A DNA stretch of 64,000 nt from Hemileia vastatrix (taxonomy: Eukaryota > Basidiomycota > Pucciniomycetes > Pucciniales > Zaghouaniaceae), in NCBI GenBank assembly GCA_030280995.1, contig JASXTE010000008.1:25053193-25117192 (forward strand), read 5' to 3'. The position numbers were made by a program, and so were the translations under genes. A model generated the notes under the pieces. It made no database searches, was not told where the DNA came from, and was given only the letters and a program-made list of their open reading frames with translations. This document shows positions 61,961 through 64,000 of the stretch, piece after piece; position 1 is the first letter of the stretch; every line of letters begins with the position of its first letter.

Positions 61961-63668
61961 TTAGAACGTCATCCTTTTTTATTTACTTGAATAAATGGCT
62001 CAATTATAATACCCAACACTTATTAATGTTTCCCAAACTCAATAACAAATTTCTCATATGAAATATTAGCTTCTAATATAAGAAGTTTATCTATAGATGA
62101 TATTCAACATGTGATTTTACTTTTTAGATTCAGCTAAAATTAAACAAAAGGAGAAATCATGCATATGTGTATAAATGGTAACCATATGTTACTTAGAGGA
62201 TTGTGAAATTCACTCATCAGAATGGTTTAAGTATTAAAATAAATTGAGGTCATTATTTTCTAGTATTTGAAACTAATTAGGAAATTATTCTAAAAATATA
62301 TTTTAATGTGTATCATGTTTAAAAAGTTGGAAATATGATTTTTGAAAATTGTGAGTTTCTTATGAGATACCAAGCTTTAGTTTACATTGTTTCAAGTAGA
62401 ATAGAATTTTAGTATTAGAAATTGAAAGCAATGTACCATTATCAGATTTTAACTGTGTTCTACTTATAGAATGATTACATAACATTAAACATTATTTAAA
62501 TCAAAAAGGTTTAAAAGATATTTAGAATTTTACCAAATTTCACCATTTATTAATCTTTGATTTGAAAACAAACTGTGATGTACACTCACTAGAAATAAGC
62601 AATCCCAATTTTAACATAATTTATCAATCCAAAAATAATGAGTCAATTAACATGAAAATATATATTATTTAAAAACCAATTCTCTAGATTTAAAATATGA
62701 TGCTTTAATGAAAAATTATTACAAAACTTTAATGCAATGAAGTCTCTTAAAAAATTCAAAAATAGAATATCAAAACAAGTAATTTCTGCAAAAAAAACTA
62801 CTAACTATTGTAGATAAAGCATAAAAATAAGTCATATTTTTTAAAAAAATGATCTAACAATATTTATTTTTGTTAAAAAAATCAAAACATTGTTAAGTTT
62901 TCTTGTTATAATAATGTTAAAATCCACTAAACATTATCTAAAGGTGGTAAAATATGTTAAAAATAAGTTGAATTTTATGAGATAAAAATCAACAATTTTG
63001 TATCATTTCCTGTTGTGCTATGACTTTATTCCACCCTTTTTATCTGATTCTTCCAGTATTACTTTGCTATGATCACTAGTTTTCAAGTTAAAATTTACAA
63101 ATGTTCATTATACTTGATAATATGAAAAATAACTCAAACTTTTATAACTACAAAATAAGATTTTGTAACTCCTTCTTTCAATCAATATTTGAAGAAATTT
63201 TAGTTTATTTGAGTAATGATTTTAAGAATAACAAAAAATTTGAAATTCACAAGGAATTATTTCCAGAGACTATAATTATTTACTTGTGTAATGCATGAGC
63301 TACTTATCAATGATGTAAAACATCAGAAAAGTAAGTTATAGTTATAAATCTACAGATTATACTGTTTCTGGTATATATATCTTCAATAAATCTTTTAAAC
63401 TTATCTTAGCCTACATACCACACAATAGAAAATCATTATATTAAAAAAGGAAAAAATTCTATGATAATATCATAAAGAATGATAACCATGGATTAATATT
63501 CCATAAAAATGGTTAATAATATTTTAAGAGAACCTAAATCAGTATTCTTTCATCAAAATATATCCTTTTTGTCTTTGTAATTTATTCCAAACAAATTTTT
63601 TGAAAGTTGAATCTATATATCTAATGCCAAAACCACTATTAAGTTCCCTCTTAGACTTTTTAAGAAAT

Positions 63669-63699
<31 letters not shown>

Positions 63700-64000
63700 T
63701 ATTTATCAAAAATTGAAATAAAGAATAAAAACATAATTTTATTTACCTTTAATTATTTAAATATAGAGTATTCTCAGAATGCATTGTGGTTACTTGTGAA
63801 GGTTAGAAGATTTGAAGTTGGATTTATGAGTTTTTAGAAGGGCAAATATTGTAAAATTCTTTCATAAATATTTATTTCATAGTTTCAAATGTTGAAATCT
63901 ACAAACTAATGGGATTTAAAATTATATTGAGATTTAAAATCTGTTTTCTACTCAAGTAAAATAAAATAAAATGATGATATCAAAATTGAAATTAAGTTTA
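61220..64000. other. Gene-free AT-rich right arm of the element (copy B, cut by window end)
   Basis: Counterpart of 16896-19676. (TA)n runs at about 61922-61952 and 63668-63700. No gene supported. The right TIR is expected about 1.6 kb beyond the window. Confidence 0.5.

Larger units (their letters stand above)
37060..64000 (+). mobile_element. Giant CACTA/CMC-like transposon, copy B (left about 26.9 kb; right end beyond window)
   Basis: The copy starts with CACCACAGAAAATTT, then GGGGGGG and a palindrome, immediately after a long (TTTTA)n tract. From 44494 on it is collinear with copy A. Using the final offset of 44324 between copies, its right end is expected near 65643, giving a full length of about 28.6 kb. 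It carries the part missing from copy A: SNF2 ATPase, accessory protein 2 and the 5' two-thirds of the transposase. The SNF2, accessory protein 2 and transposase frames are open across clean splice sites, so the copy looks recently active. Its Tet-like gene has a premature stop. Confidence 0.88.

Noticed and set aside
37060..64000. Starship, Polinton or KDZ element as the identity of the giant transposon
   Set aside because: No tyrosine recombinase of the Starship captain type, no DNA polymerase or packaging ATPase, and the transposase shows Tnp2 blocks (VDWFRPGG, IIPGPTEP, DVMH), not the KDZ signature.

Overview
The window looks like a transposon-dense, very AT-rich fungal nuclear genome, most likely a basidiomycete and probably a rust (Pucciniales). 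The grounds are short spliceosomal introns (about 60-120 bp, GTAAGT/GTATGT donors, TAG/CAG acceptors), a Tnp2-type CACTA transposase of the basidiomycete kind, a Tet-like 2OG-Fe(II) dioxygenase, a Myb/SANT-like gene remnant of a type common in rusts, and a decayed Ty3/gypsy chromovirus. Species cannot be fixed from the sequence alone.

The main content is two directly repeated, near-identical copies of one giant CACTA/CMC-like DNA transposon. Copy A enters the window inside its transposase gene and ends at 21319. Copy B begins at 37060 and runs off the window end. The right end of A and the left end of B carry matching terminal inverted repeats: CACCACAGAAAA, a G run, then the palindrome GGTATTGCTAGCAATACC. 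Projecting A's right end onto B gives an element of about 28.6 kb. Only about 1.7 kb of the element, at its right end, is missing from copy B in this window, and A supplies that part.

Element layout, left to right in B coordinates: left TIR 37060; RING-less HLTF/Rad5-like SNF2 ATPase (+, 37955-40383, five exons, intact); accessory protein 2 (-, 40367-41488, two exons); CxC-Tnp2 transposase (+, 42564-45951, four exons, about 1057 aa, intact); accessory protein 1 (+, 46369-48028, a paralogue of accessory protein 2, with an in-frame TGA in both copies); an 831-bp MITE; a roughly 2-kb array of CpG-containing palindromes folded into one larger imperfect palindrome; gene X of unknown function (+, 52049 to about 54480); a Tet-like dioxygenase (-, 55343-56412, intact in A, stop codon in B); three 29-bp direct repeats upstream of the dioxygenase; a roughly 850-bp cassette of 13 stem-loops; a second 831-bp MITE; and a long gene-free AT-rich right arm.

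The inferred biology is a giant cut-and-paste element that carries its own transposase, two related accessory (possibly DNA-binding) proteins, a chromatin-remodelling ATPase and a putative 5-methylcytosine oxidase. CpG to TpG/CpA differences between copies, both in the palindrome array and at the nonsense codon in the dioxygenase, suggest the element is a target of cytosine methylation. The dioxygenase and SNF2 protein may therefore be counter-silencing functions. The MITEs share TIR design and a 3-bp target duplication with the large element and are probably mobilised by the same or a sister transposase.

The 15.7 kb between the copies (21320-37059) is host or older repeat DNA. It contains a Myb/SANT-like pseudogene, a chromovirus fossil (integrase plus chromodomain), a small mariner-type MITE, a 239-bp deletion relative of the CACCA MITE, tandem repeats, and a roughly 440-bp (TTTTA)n tract directly abutting the left end of copy B.
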